Shown in pieces: positions 1-11,182 of a stretch of DNA of 64,000 nucleotides (position 1 is the first letter of the stretch; each line of letters begins with the position of its first letter). A program made the translations under genes and the position numbers. Below the pieces are notes generated by a model, which did no database searches, was not told the origin of the DNA, and worked only from the letters and a program-made list of their open reading frames with translations. The DNA comes from Xenopus tropicalis. Taxonomy: Eukaryota; Chordata; Amphibia; Anura; Pipidae. The DNA lies in contig NC_030677.2 in the NCBI RefSeq assembly GCF_000004195.4, positions 98,236,829-98,300,828 on the forward strand, written 5' to 3'.

Positions 1-424
1 CAAAGAGAGAGTTTATATATTTATTTATACCTAACAGAAATCATTATTATACTCAGGAAAGTTTAGTTTCCATTACAGCGGTGGTCTAAAAGTAACCTAA
101 CTAAATGTTCTTTTACTTCCATTGCAATTTAATCTTTCAAAGCTTTATTCTAAATTATCTTGGAGAATGCAGATACTTCCTGTTACAGAAAAACTAATTC
201 ACAAAAGTGGAATAAAATGAACTGGAGAAAGAAACAATATTGGACTAATTGGACATTAGACTTAAAATTCATAAAAATCTTACTCCATTTTGTGAATACA
301 GCGGCTTTGTGTTGCAATACTAGTTGGCCCAGCATGCTGCATGCTCACCAGTCCTCACTCACTTGGTAAATTACCTATAATAAATAAAAATATGCATTCC
401 CTCTCTCTCTCTCTCTCTCTCTCT

Positions 425-483
<59 letters not shown>

Positions 484-654
484 CTTAGCAATGGTGCCTA
501 ATGATGTCATAAGTTATAACCAGTACTTAGTGAGGTAATTAGTTTTATAACAGTATATGTAACTATTACAGTTATTATTACTATTATTCATAATAAAAAC
601 TAAAAAGGGAAGTTTGAGCAAACTTCATTTTGGGTTGAGAAATATGAAGTCACA
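1..654. other. AT-rich intergenic sequence, no gene seen
   Basis: Apart from the microsatellite at 401-480, I see no exon, RNA gene or recognisable transposon end here. Short open frames have low-complexity or stop-rich neighbours and no splice-site support. Confidence 0.5.
401..480. repeat. Compound microsatellite (CT)n-(AT)n
   Basis: A run of CT dinucleotides (401-425) passes directly into about 27 AT dinucleotides (427-480). This is an ordinary compound dinucleotide microsatellite, probably length-polymorphic. Confidence 0.95.
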
Positions 655-2640
655 GAATGAAATCTGATCTGTAGTTGGCTCCACCCACTTTTTCTAACCT
701 TGGACCACAGTTATATAGTAAAAACCACTGTACAAAGTTTGGGGACCCTGGTTTTAATAGTGTCTGAATGGCAGCAATTTAAATTTCCCAACTGAGTTGG
801 TGGCTCCGCCCCCTTTTTCTAACCTGGAACTGCAGTTACCCAGTGACTAACTCTGCAAAGTTTAGGGACCCTAGGATTAATAGTTAAAGAACAGCAGCAG
901 TTTAAATTTAAACCAATAAAAGTCAATAGTAAATTGTGATTGGTGGTAGGTGGGTGTTCCCCCCTTTTCTAACCTTGAGTCGAAGTCACCCAGTGACAAA
1001 CAGTGGGCACCCTGGCATAAATAGTGTGAGAATGACAAGATTTTAAATTTAAACCAGTAAAATTCAATGGATAAAATCTGATTGGCTGTTAGTGGTCAAA
1101 CCCACTTTTCCTTTTTTAAACTGCAGCCCCCCAGTGACCAACTTAGCAAAGTTTGGGGACATAAAAATTGAGACTGACAGCATTTTACACTTCCCCATTG
1201 AAAGTAAATGGGTGAAATGTGATTGGCTGTTCGTGGCTTTGCCCACTTTTTTCTAACTTTGAACAGCAAATACCCAGTAACTCTGGAAAGTTTAACCAGG
1301 ATAAAATGAAAAAACAGCAGCACTCTGGAAATGTTGTAGAAAAAAGTTACTTTACTCAAGTGCACATAGCAACGTTTCGGGCTTAAACCAGCCCTTTATC
1401 AAGCCTCAGGAAGTTTAACAACCCTGGAATTAATACTTAAATAATGGCATCAGTTTAAACATAAACCAATGAAATTTAATGGGTGGAAATGAACTGACTG
1501 TTGGTGGCTCCGCCCACTTGTTCTAACCCTAAATATGTAGTCAGCCAGTGACTGACTGTGCAAAGTTTGGGAACCCTGACATAAATAGTGTGAGAAAGGC
1601 AGCATTTTAAATTTAAACCAAAAAAAATTCAATAGGTGAAGTCTTATTGGCTGTTGGTGGTTCCGCCCACTTTTTAAAACCTAAAAGTGCAATCCCCTAG
1701 TGATGCTGGTGTTAATACTGTGAGAATGGCAGCAGGTTGAATTTCCCCATTGAAAATCAATAGTTGAAATCTGATTGGCTGTTGATGGCTACACCCACTT
1801 TTTCTAACTCGGAACCACAGTTACCTGGTGACTAGCTCTGCAAAGTTTGTGGACCTTAGTATTAATAGTTAAAGAATGGCAGCAGTTTAAATTTAAACAT
1901 ATAAAGTCTATAGGTGAAATCTGATTGGCTCTTGTTGGCCCCGCCCACTTTTCTAAACTTGGAACATAGTCACCCAGTGACAAACTGTGCAAAGTTTGGT
2001 GAGATGTAGGTTAAATCTGATTGGCTGTTGGTGGCTCTGCCCACTAAAAAAACTGCTGTCCCCTAGTGACCAACTGTGAAAAGTTTGGGGACCCCGGTGT
2101 TATTACAGTGAGAATGGCAGCAGGTTGAATTTCCGCCAAGTCAATAGGTAAAATCTGATTAGCTGTTCCACCCACTTTTGGGCATCCAATAATCATCATA
2201 TTTTCATTCAGGCTGACCCCATGAGTATGTGGTTCACGTTTGGGGAATGTAACCTCAAAGCTGTAGGATTGGCAGCAGTTTTAATTTCCCTATAAAAGTC
2301 AATGGGTGAAATTTGACTTTGTTGTTGGCCCCTCCCACTTTGGGGTCATCCAACAAATGTTGCCGTTTCATTCGGGGTGACCCCATTATTATGTTATTCA
2401 AGTTTGGGGGGTGTAGATTCAAAGCTGTAAGTGTTGCAGCAGTTTGAAAATCTTCCCTGTCAAAGTCAATGGAAAAACTGGGGTGTCGGGGCGGTGCCAC
2501 AAAAAAACAGGGGGCGGGATCGCTTAGAAAAACACAAGCAACCTGCTCCGCTATAGGGCGAAGAAGTGTGGAAAGTTTGGGTGTTGTACCCCTAAAACTG
2601 TAGGAGGAGTAGCGTTTAGAAAATGGGGGGCGCTAAGAAT
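655..2640. repeat. Degenerate tandem array, about 120-160 bp units
   Basis: About a dozen diverged units follow one another. Each carries the same ordered blocks: a segment like GATTGGCTGTTGGTGGCTC, then CGCCCACTTTTTCTAACC, then CCCAGTGAC, then CAAAGTTTGGGGACCCTGG, then a GAATGGCAGCAG block and an AAATTTAAACC or TTTCCCCATTGAAA block. The CAAAGTTTGG-type anchor recurs near 735, 857, 1148, 1560, 1840, 1989, 2078, 2235, 2397 and 2570, so unit length is irregular. Every unit includes an ATTGG (inverted CCAAT) and many a CCGCCC-like box. A different short repeat interrupts the array at about 1325-1412. No coding capacity is seen. Confidence 0.85.
1325..1412. repeat. Short dispersed repeat interrupting the array
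   Basis: The regular unit order stops here and is replaced by sequence containing CAACGTTTCGGGC and CCCTTTATCAAGC. A related AAACGTTGCC motif occurs in the hairpin at 59.83-59.95 kb. It looks like a small insertion into the tandem array; boundaries are approximate. Confidence 0.45.
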
Positions 2641-2681
2641 AAGAAGAAAAAGAGGAAGAATAAGCTGAAGTCGAAGAACAG

Positions 2682-2707
2682 TATGTTGGGTTTTTCAACC
2701 CAACATA
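2682..2707. repeat. Perfect 11-bp stem hairpin at array edge
   Basis: TATGTTGGGTT (2682-2692) and its exact reverse complement (2697-2707) flank a 4-nt loop. The hairpin lies right after a purine-rich AAGAAGAAAAAGAGGAAG tract and marks the right edge of the tandem array. It may be the terminal structure of the element that carries the array; no function is shown by the sequence. Confidence 0.7.
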
Positions 2708-3637
2708 ATAATATTAAGTGGGGTGGGTAAGCCAGGTTTTCTCATTATCATATATATGTTACTAGAAAGGTTGAACTTGATGATAGACATCTTTTTTCAA
2801 ACACAGCTACTTTCACCAAGGTCTGGTGTTGGAGAGTTGGATAATATATTGCAAATATGTTGCAAATGAGAGTTGATATGTTACTAATGGATAAAATTAC
2901 AACATTTTAATACTACTACAATTCTTAACCAGACCTCGTTTGCTGACCATTTTCTTTATCTTTATCATTACAATCATCATCCTTCTAATTTTTCTGTTGG
3001 TATGTCACATAACTGGCCTTCATTTTGCCCTGAAGCCCCTGAATGAAACCTTATTTTGTGCCTGTGTTTCCACGACACTCAGGTTACCGGATCATGTAAA
3101 AGGACTGGGCCTCTATACCTATGTACCTGATAGCTGCTCTTCTTTACTGCCCACACCCCTGTAACAAGACCCCTTTCACAATGCCATGACAAATAAAGAA
3201 AACAGTGTACATTTATTAAACATTTTCCTTTCTAGGTTTAACCAGTGCCACACTCACCTCCACTTTTTGTCTCTTCCCAATAGCTTACCCTTTTCTGTCT
3301 TTCCAAAACCCTGTCTCCTTTTTTATAGTAAGCTTTGTTTTAATTGATCTCTTCCCCTATCTTGGTTATATGACTCACACACGCTCTCTAAGGGCAATGG
3401 TAGAGGGGGGTTCTTTGAGACCTGTGGGAAATTGCCTCTGCCCTGATGACAAAGTGGAAAGAAACATGGAGATCTCTGCATGTTAGACACTTTTTAACAA
3501 ATCAATTTCTATTCTTCTGAATGAATAGGTATTTTCAGGCATGCAGGAGAGGAAATTTTCCACAGATGATGAAACGTCCCATTCATCATTGCACAAAGGC
3601 TACTAATACAAGAAGCCAAGAAGCGTGTCTAAGTGGC
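2708..3637. other. Intergenic, no gene recognised
   Basis: No exon with convincing splice sites, no RNA gene and no clear transposon terminus. A small open frame from 2940 encodes a hydrophobic run but has no support as a gene. Confidence 0.45.
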
Positions 3638-3835
3638 AGGGCTAAAACTAGGGGTAGGCAGAAGAGGCACATGCCTCGGGTGCAATAGTGGGGGGGCACT
3701 GGGCATGTACCTCTTCTCTCTACCCAGTGCATACCCACCCCCCCCCCCCCCCCCACTTGTCCCTGCTGTGTGTGCACTTTTGCATGCGGTTATACTTATG
3801 CGGGGATGGGGGGGTGAGGCAAGGCAGTTGGATTT
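3638..3835. repeat. Dispersed repeat with C17 homopolymer
   Basis: The segment beginning AGGGGTAGGCAGAAGAGGC matches, in inverted form, the right edge of the short palindromic repeat at 44250-44335, which also has GGGTAGGC and GCCTACCCC ends. It contains a run of 17 C at 3738-3754, a likely sequencing and replication trouble spot. Confidence 0.5.
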
Positions 3836-3922
3836 ATAAGATGGAGTTTTAAAATACTGTGCATTGCATAAAATGCATGTTTCAAACAATAGGAAATTAT
3901 GCATGTTGCATCTAAAAAATGC

Positions 3923-4384
3923 TTAAAGGGGTGGCTCACCTTTAGGTTAACTTTTAGGATGTTATAGAATGGCCTATTCTTAGCAAGTTTTCAACTAGGC
4001 TTCATTTTTTATTTTATATAGTTTTTGAATTATTTGCCTTTTTCTTCAGACTCTTTCAAGTGTTCAAATAGTGGACACTGACCCCAGCAGCCAAATAACT
4101 ATTGCTCTGTGAGGCTACAATTCTGTTTTTATTTGTTACTTATTTTTCTATTTAAGTTCTTCTCTATTCATATTTTTGTATTTCTTTCAAACCACTACCT
4201 GGTTGCTAGGCTAAATTGGAGCTTAGCAACAAGATAGCTTCTGAAACTCCAAAGTAGAGAGCTACTGAAGAAGAAGCACCATAATTGAAGAAACACAAAT
4301 AATAAGAAAATGCAAATGCAATAGCCCTACATGTAACACTCTACATCATACTAAAAGTTAATTTGAAGGTAAACAACCCATTCA
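3923..4384. mobile_element. T2-type (TTAA) MITE, degenerate
   Basis: It begins TTAAAGGGGTGGCTCACC and ends with a partly complementary segment (TTGAAGGTAAACAACCCATT), with internal blocks ACTGACCCCAGCAGCCAAAT and GGTTGCTAGG. The same blocks occur at 19.5-19.7, 25.0-25.2 and 63.4-63.96 kb. TTAA-flanked elements with AAGGRR ends are the known Xenopus T2 MITE family (Kolobok-like); that assignment is from memory. Confidence 0.65.
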
Positions 4385-5133
4385 AAACACTACTAATTTT
4401 AAAAATGGAATAAACGCTCCCTTTTTATTGCATAATGCGTATACAGTGTATTAAAGCAACATTTAAACCTCATCTCAAACACATAAATCTTATGGCTATG
4501 TGTATGCCCTGCCATATCACTTAGCATTGAGCGCAGAGCTGTATTTGGGTCCCATGCTGCCCTAGGCACAGGGCCTCAGATGACCCACTCCCCCCAACAT
4601 TGGTGCGTGGTACAGTTTGGTTATGCGCTGATCACAGATGAAACACAACCCTGCTTATCTCTGCTGCCAGATTTAGCCAAATGTGTCTGGTGGTGGGGTT
4701 AGGAGAATATTTTGTTTTTTAGATATAGCACCTGAAGGCTGCCCCCTAAAGTCACCCTAGGCATAAATTTTTAGTGCCTATATAGAAAATATGGCTTTGA
4801 TTGTGTGGTCTCCATTATGTAAAGGGCAGCCTAAGGTAAGTGTGCAATTAAATGCATTTTTGCTAATGCATTTTTTGCCATTCAGTTCAGACATTTAGTA
4901 AAACTGGGCAAATTAGTACCTGGGAAGTAATCCAGGCAACCAAACAGTGATGATCTTTGTTCAGCCAGCAGAACATAGCAGAACAATAAAAGCAAAGATT
5001 TTATTAGTTGCCACAAGTTACTGCCCATGTGCAAATTTGCCAAGTGAAATAAGCAGATGCCAACTGATGCAGAAGTGAAAAAGTCTGTGAGCACATAATA
5101 GTGCCGGTACAGTTAAGTGGGGGTGCATACAGT
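4385..5133. other. Intergenic; decayed repeat pieces only
   Basis: Two partly complementary segments containing GCCCTAGGCA (about 4558) and CACCCTAGGCAT (about 4755) suggest a worn palindromic repeat. No gene seen. Confidence 0.35.
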
Positions 5134-5442
5134 GTACGGGTATAGGACCCGTTATCCAGAATGCTCGGGACCAAGGGTATTCCGAATAAGGGGTCTTTCC
5201 GTAATTTGGAAAATTAATAAAGCATTCATTAAACCCAATAGGATTGCTTTGCACCCAATAAGGATTATTTATATCTTAGTTGGGATCGATTACAAGGTAC
5301 TGTTTTATTACTACAGACAAAAAGTAAATCAGTTTTAAAATTCTGAATTATTTGATTAAAATGGAGTCTATGGGAGACGGGCTTTCCGTAATTCGGAGCT
5401 TTATGGATAACGGGTTTCCAGATAAGGGATCCCATACCCTTA
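5134..5442. mobile_element. Palindromic MITE, 'GGTATGGGA' family, copy 1
   Basis: The left end reads GGGTATAGGACCCGTTATCC and the right end is its near reverse complement (GATAAGGGATCCCATACCC). The inner blocks CTTAGTTGGGATCGATTACA, CCCAATAAGGATTATTTAT and ATGGAGTCTATGGGAGA recur in the other copies at 13.4, 23.4, 28.4, 41.2, 46.6 and 50.7 kb. Very common in frog DNA; I do not recall the formal family name with confidence. Confidence 0.75.
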
Positions 5443-7373
5443 GTTTGTGCATATACAGTACCATGTTCTAATAATGTACATTATTACATTTGCTGTTCAT
5501 ACATTTTTGTGGTGCAAATGATGCAAAAAGTCAAAAGAAAAAATAGGCAGAAAAAAGCAATGGGGAAAGGTTTGGAAGCACAAAGATCATCGTAATATAA
5601 TACGTAAGAGGTAATTATCTGCAGGCTTGTTAGTGTGCTCTCCCACCTCCTCTGAATTATCCTGTGGTTATATAAGAGGCATCTGCTGTGATTATGTGGA
5701 GCACAACCTAGAAACTATTTCCCAACCTCAATTGGTTGGCAGGCATGAAAGGATTGTTGTTAGTGGTGGCCCAACCTGTCCATCAGGCTTTCTGTCCCAC
5801 TGACACAGTTTATCTGACTCTGAACAACATTTTGTTATGTAACCCTGAGATTAGAGATGTTAACCCTTTTTTAGACCAAAGCTCAGGAAAAATACATCAC
5901 ATACACACAGCATTTTCTATGTGCTTGCATTATATACACTTTAACCAATAAAAATTAACAAACCAAGACAAATTCACATTTATAAATAATTGTAAATGCC
6001 CTGTCATCAAAAATGACAAAACTAAAGAAACATAAAAAAATCTCCATATCATTTATATAACGTAGATTACATCTTTAACAGCTTGAAAATATTGAAAAGT
6101 ATCACAAAGTTGTTTACTTAATTAAAAAAGTGGGAAGGGCTTATTTTCCTTATGCTATGTTTCACAGGGGAAAAACATGGTATGTTGCACTGGGAAAAAA
6201 CGCAAAACTTTTTTTTTACATCAACCAGTGAGATCAGACCCCTTCCTAGCCCTCCCCTGCCTATCAAAAGAGCTGTTTGGGTGCCATGTTTGGAAAAAGT
6301 GACAAACATTGGAGCCTGTTTTTTCTACGAGGAACAGTTGGAGCTTCTCTAACAATGTAGGGCAATGTATATTGCAGAGATAAACATGCCATTTTACCTT
6401 CCCATTGATTTCAATACTTTTCAGCAAAATTTTTTGATTTAACGAATTTAAATGTGCCAGTTTTGCCCATTCCTACTGAACATAATTTAATCCACGTTTC
6501 CTCATTAACTTCTATTGCATTGTCATGAGATAAAGCACAAGGTGCAGTTTTATCCCAAAATAAATCTCAAATGGGCTAAGACAAATATTACTCATACATC
6601 AGCCCCAATGCACAGCTGTGCAAGGAATTTGTGAATGATTATTTCATCAAATTATGGGAGGGTGCTTATCAAGCTCTATTGTGAAAGGCAATAAAGTGCC
6701 AACACCCATGCAGCACAATAATGACCATATGCTTATGCTATGACAAAACAACTGTTGTGTCTCACTAGATGTAGTAGATGAATGAATGCTGGCCACTGGG
6801 GGATGGTAGAACATTTACTCAAAAACGTGGCCATGTGGGAAAACATAACCTGGTAGCTCTAACCAATAAGTGATTTCTCCTCCACTAGCCAAATGATGCA
6901 GGGAGCTGCAGAAACATGAAGAACTATATTTCTAAACCCTAAATAAACTAGAATATAGAAAAAAAACACACCAATCCCAAGTAAAACCACTAAACATACT
7001 GCTAAAATATGCTTGAAAACATTAAACATCTAAATGCAGGAGCTTTATTGTAAGTGCACTTAAAATGTGTCTGATATCCATCTAGAATTAACTTCTACAC
7101 CACATTTTTTGCTGTGCACCTGCTAACAACAGCAAAGCAACATAACTTGGCCTTAGTTGCCCAAGAGCTTCTAAATTCTGGAATCTAGAGTTTGAGAAAC
7201 AAAGCAGCAGGAATTTAAGATGCTATTGTGCTCATGTTATATATTTTGTGTATTTTGGGGTCGTTTTGTTTATCACAAAAAATTGTGATACATATCAAGT
7301 CTGTATGTGAAAATCCTGATCCATAAATTCCACTATGTTTACCAAGTCATTTGCTGTTTGCCATATTTACCCA
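5443..7373. other. Intergenic, no gene recognised
   Basis: AT-rich sequence. Several overlapping open frames of 60-70 codons occur on both strands at 6.1-6.4 kb, but they overlap one another and lack splice or domain support. Confidence 0.45.
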
Positions 7374-8600
7374 TTTTTTTTTTTTTTTTTTTTGTTCCTT
7401 TATAGACAATAAAATTGTTTTTTCTTTTCAATGATTTTTATTTGCATTTTAACTTTTACAGGTTGGATATCAATATAATGTCATTTTGTATTGAACAATC
7501 TATATCCTTAAAGAGAGAAGAGAGAAAAGAGAGAAGAAGGAAGAGAGAAGTGGTCCCATTCTTGATAAATAGTGGGGCCAAAGGGTGAATAAGAAAGACA
7601 TAACAAGAAAATAAAAATAAGAGAAAAAAAAAAAAATTAAACTTGACGGTTTCTTTATATTCAAAATTGGTCATTTGAACTTAATAGTATGGTGTAGCCT
7701 TTGAGGTCCCATATTAAAAATAAAACTCAATAAGGTCAGCATCTGTGGGAGGACCGTTTGTATTCAGCCCCAATAAAGTTTACCTTGATTCTTATTTGTC
7801 TCGACTGTCCTTTCAATAGTTAGTTTAGGATGTAAATGTGGATAAGGTTTCTGCTGTCGGGAAGGAATAAATATACCAGGGTTCCCACACTTTCATGAAT
7901 TTGTCATGTTTATCTATAAGTATGCTAGTTAGCCTTTCGTTAACCATAATCCAATTCATTTTATTTTTAAAATGGGAAATAGGGATTTGGGTTGATTTCC
8001 AAAATTTAGCTATTGTTATCTTGGCTGCTAAAAATATAAAAGTTATTAATGATCTTGTATAGTTGCTGGTATTTGGTATTTTGACATTTAGTAAGGCATT
8101 TTGAGGGTCCTTCTTCAAATTTACCTGTGTTACTGAATAAATAATATTGTAAATTCTGGACCAGAATCTTTGGGCATTTGGACATTCCCACCAGATGTGT
8201 ATTACTGAGCCAATTTGGCCGCATTGCCTGAAACAATCTCTACTAAAGTGAGGGTTTATTTTGTGCAGGCGAGAGGGAACCATATACCAGCGCATAAGGA
8301 CCTTATATGTAGTTTCCAGTAATGAGGTATTTCGAGAGCAACTTGCTGTAGTTTTCCAAATTTGGGACCAACTTTCCTCCTTTATAGTTATATTAAGATC
8401 CTTATTCCACGCTTGGGTATATGATAGTGGGTCCTTTGAATGTACCTCTAATAATAGTCTATATAAATTTGAGATCAAACCCTTTGCATAAGGGTACTTA
8501 ATGCATATTGTTTCAAAGTAAGTAGGGGATAGGGTGGATTTATCTTTATTGATAGTACGAATAAAGTGGTTTATTTGTTGGTAGTGAAAGGATATTTACC
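7374..8600 (-). mobile_element. 5'-truncated L1-clade LINE
   Basis: The minus strand carries the C-terminal part of an L1-type ORF2, a short 3' UTR and a poly(A) tail, seen as T20 on the plus strand at 7374-7393. The poly(A) end fixes the 3' boundary. The 5' edge is uncertain, about 8600, where the reading frame is lost. Only the distal end of a roughly 6-kb element remains, which is the usual outcome of incomplete target-primed reverse transcription. Confidence 0.8.
7825..8595 (-). pseudogene. L1-type ORF2 C-terminal fragment
   Basis: The open frame reads from about 8595 (HFIRTINKDKSTLSPTYFE) to a stop at 7825, about 255 codons. It corresponds to the part of L1 ORF2p downstream of the reverse transcriptase. 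A CCHC-like knuckle is visible (Cys-x3-Cys-x7-His-x4-Cys, around CFRQCGQIGSVIHIWWEC) inside the family-typical pattern of LY..L, RW, P..L..I and IWW.CP..Q.FW. Endonuclease and RT domains are absent, so the fragment is inactive. It is not a host gene; the second such fragment at 47.4 kb aligns by the same motifs. Confidence 0.8.
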
Positions 8601-9166
8601 CATTTAATATGTTATAGTATATTTATTTTATAATAATGGTATTCAAATTATTGTGTTATGTGTGAATTTTTGGATACAAAATACTATATATATATGGATA
8701 TATTTAGATTACATACAACTATTTCACTCAGTGAAAATATAATTTGTTGGGTGCTTTGAATTCTTTTTGTACTGTCATGGGTTTTGATCTATATGATTAA
8801 GCATATATGTGGTATTGGCATGCTCACAGGAACTAAAATAATAGTGTTCAAAATATTGGCAGCTAGTACATGCATTTGCTGAATGGATTAAACATACCAG
8901 TGCCTCAAGCTACAAACCTCTGCCTGTCAGTACAGTAAGGTTACCAAATCAATTAAAAACTGGGGCAGTTTTAAAATGCAATTGGCAGGGCAGCCCTTAA
9001 ATGCTTGTGAATTTAAACAATGCAAACTTGTTTCAAACTTTCTGGGAATTGCATTCTTTTAATATATGACTAATTTTCAAGTTACCCCATGGGCAAGGGA
9101 CATTATGTGCCCCAAAAAAACCTATACTGTTTAATATTAGTATACAGTATACAATATTGAGATATT
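8601..9166. other. Intergenic, no gene recognised
   Basis: AT-rich stretch between the L1 remnant and the next palindromic MITE. Nothing further seen. Confidence 0.45.
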
Positions 9167-9396
9167 GGGCCAGATTCAATTCAGTAAGAAAAAGGTTCAT
9201 CACATGAAAACTCATGGACGAGATTCAATTTGAGAGGCAATTCAATTTAAAAAAAATTCTCAAAGTTTAATCACATGAAAACTCTTTTAATGCCTATGGG
9301 GAAAAACTGGAACTGAATTTCTAGAAAAGTATTTCCTGCTGGAATTGAATCTCATTCATGAGTTTTCACGTGATAAACATTGAATTGAATCTGGCA
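9167..9396. mobile_element. Short palindromic MITE
   Basis: The ends GGGCCAGATTCAATTCAGT and TTGAATTGAATCTGGCA are inverted copies. Inner blocks (CACATGAAAACTCATG, GAGATTCAATT and their complements) continue the symmetry to the centre. Non-coding. Confidence 0.7.
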
Positions 9397-10688
9397 CATA
9401 ATGTATACTGCATGGCCAGAAAATGTATAGAAAATCATCATATTCTGTAGTTTGATGCGGGCCGCACTGTTTTGCTTGGCATGACATAGGTTTTGAAGGA
9501 CCTGTGTTCATCTGATGCATGTATCTTGTGTTCTTTGCTATGCTGTGTCTAAATGGGAAAAATCCCTGCATCTCCACTGTCCTCAGTGAGAGTTTGTTGA
9601 ATGACAAAAATTTCTCTAATTTGAGAGACTGCCCTTGATTAAGGAAACCTGGTTCCAGCAGCTAGGACTGTCCAATTGATCTTAGGACCTGATCATCCTA
9701 GGATCAATCTGAAACAGCAGACACATGCGAATCCAGTCTGGTGTATTACGGTAGTCCTTCCTGTAGCCCCCTGCATGGCCTTGTGACTTCCTGGTATGAG
9801 AACTGTGGGACCCCCTTCTCAGCACTCTTTCAGGTGTCAACTGCCACCCAGCTCTCTTAAAAGGATATAACACACATTTTACACACAACACATAACAAAA
9901 CAGTGGTAAGCATTCTAATTAGGAGGAAGGGATTATACAGCATGTGCTAAAACATATGTATGCTACAGTTGTCCTAATAGAAAATGGTGTGCAGTTCAGG
10001 TAGATGCAGTTTAAAAAGACCACGAGGAACAAAGCAGGACACTTACGATGACTTTTACATGGCACCCTGGTCAAAATTTGTCTTTTTGGCAATTGCAGAT
10101 GTGCAAGAGTTAAATTCACCAAAGTTTGCACAAAGACGTGTGTCTTAAATGGAGCAGGATTAAACGTGAAGAAAACAGATAGAAAGTGCAAGAAAAATGA
10201 CATATTGACTTAAGATAAAGGATCACAAAGTAGTAATGGCCAGTGTGCAGCAGTGTTTATAAACTAAGTTTAGCTGTGGTTTATTGCTGCATGAATAGTG
10301 ATGGTCAGTTTCAGCTGCTACATCGTTAGCTTTTATCCACCATTTCACATAATAACTTATTTAAAGCATGATCATTTACATGCAATGTTGTACATTAAAG
10401 CTAAAAATAGGGACACACCTAATTAAATATACACATTTATTCAAGTTTCATATTGCATCACAATATCTCAGACTCAATCCAATAATTATAGACTGCATTT
10501 AATATTGGCCTAAAATAAGTGTGTAATGTAGAAGGGATGTATACATGTCTGCACTAGGATAATAAGTATAATAATAGGATAAAAAGTTTAAAAGGCAAGT
10601 TGTATACATGTAAATTCACAGCTGTATGAAACTGCTTTTAACATATATGTATAAAGGAAAGAATGTTCCTTTTGTACCCATGTAACAC
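9397..10688. other. Intergenic, no gene recognised
   Basis: No exon, RNA gene or transposon end that I can support. Confidence 0.4.
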
Positions 10689-10691
10689 TTA

Positions 10692-11179
10692 GGGGCTGAT
10701 TTACTAACCCACGAATCCGACCCGAATTGGAAAAGTTCCGACTTGAAAACGAACATTTTGCGACTTTTTCGTATGTTTTGCGATTTTTTCGGATTCTGTA
10801 CGAATTTTTCGTTACCAATACGATTTTTGCGTAAAAACGCGATTTTTTCGTATCCATTACGAAAGTTGCGTAAAAAGTTGCGCATTTTGCGTAGCGTTAA
10901 AACTTACGCGAAAAGTTGCGCATTTTTCGTAGCGTTAAAAAAAATGCGCAACTTTTCGCGTAAGTTTTAACGCTACGCAAAATGCGCAACTTTTTACGCA
11001 ACTTTCGTAATGGATAGGAAAACTCGCGTTTTTACGCAAAAATCGTATTGGATCCGAAAAATTCGTAAAGAATCCGAAAAAATCGCAAAACATACGAAAA
11101 AATCGCAAAGTACCGATCATTACGAAAAAAACGCAATCGGACTCCATTCGACCCGTTCGTGGGTAAGTAAATCAGCCCC
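10692..11179. mobile_element. Long near-perfect palindromic MITE with TTA target duplication
   Basis: Arms of about 240 bp mirror each other around about 10935. Outer ends are GGGGCTGATTTACT and AGTAAATCAGCCCC, each bordered by TTA (10689-10691 and 11180-11182). A 3-bp TTA/TAA duplication is the hallmark of PIF/Harbinger transposons. The arms are rich in CGNA-type words such as TTTTTCGTA and GCGTAAAAA, unlike the CpG-poor flanks. Transcription through it would give a long hairpin RNA. Open frames inside are by-products of the symmetry. Confidence 0.85.
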
Positions 11180-11182
11180 TTA

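Noticed and set aside
655..2640. CRISPR-like array
   Set aside because: Units are contiguous diverged tandem repeats without unique spacers, in animal DNA.
2682..2707. Bacterial-type terminator (hairpin plus T-run)
   Set aside because: Vertebrate nuclear context. The Ts are in the loop, and the hairpin marks the edge of a repeat array.
2940..3164. 74-codon frame with a hydrophobic stretch on the plus strand
   Set aside because: T-rich sequence gives Ile/Leu/Phe runs by chance. No splice sites or homology recognised.
10588..11147. Several mirrored frames with repeated Arg/Lys/Phe words on both strands
   Set aside because: Products of the perfect inverted repeat at 10692-11179.
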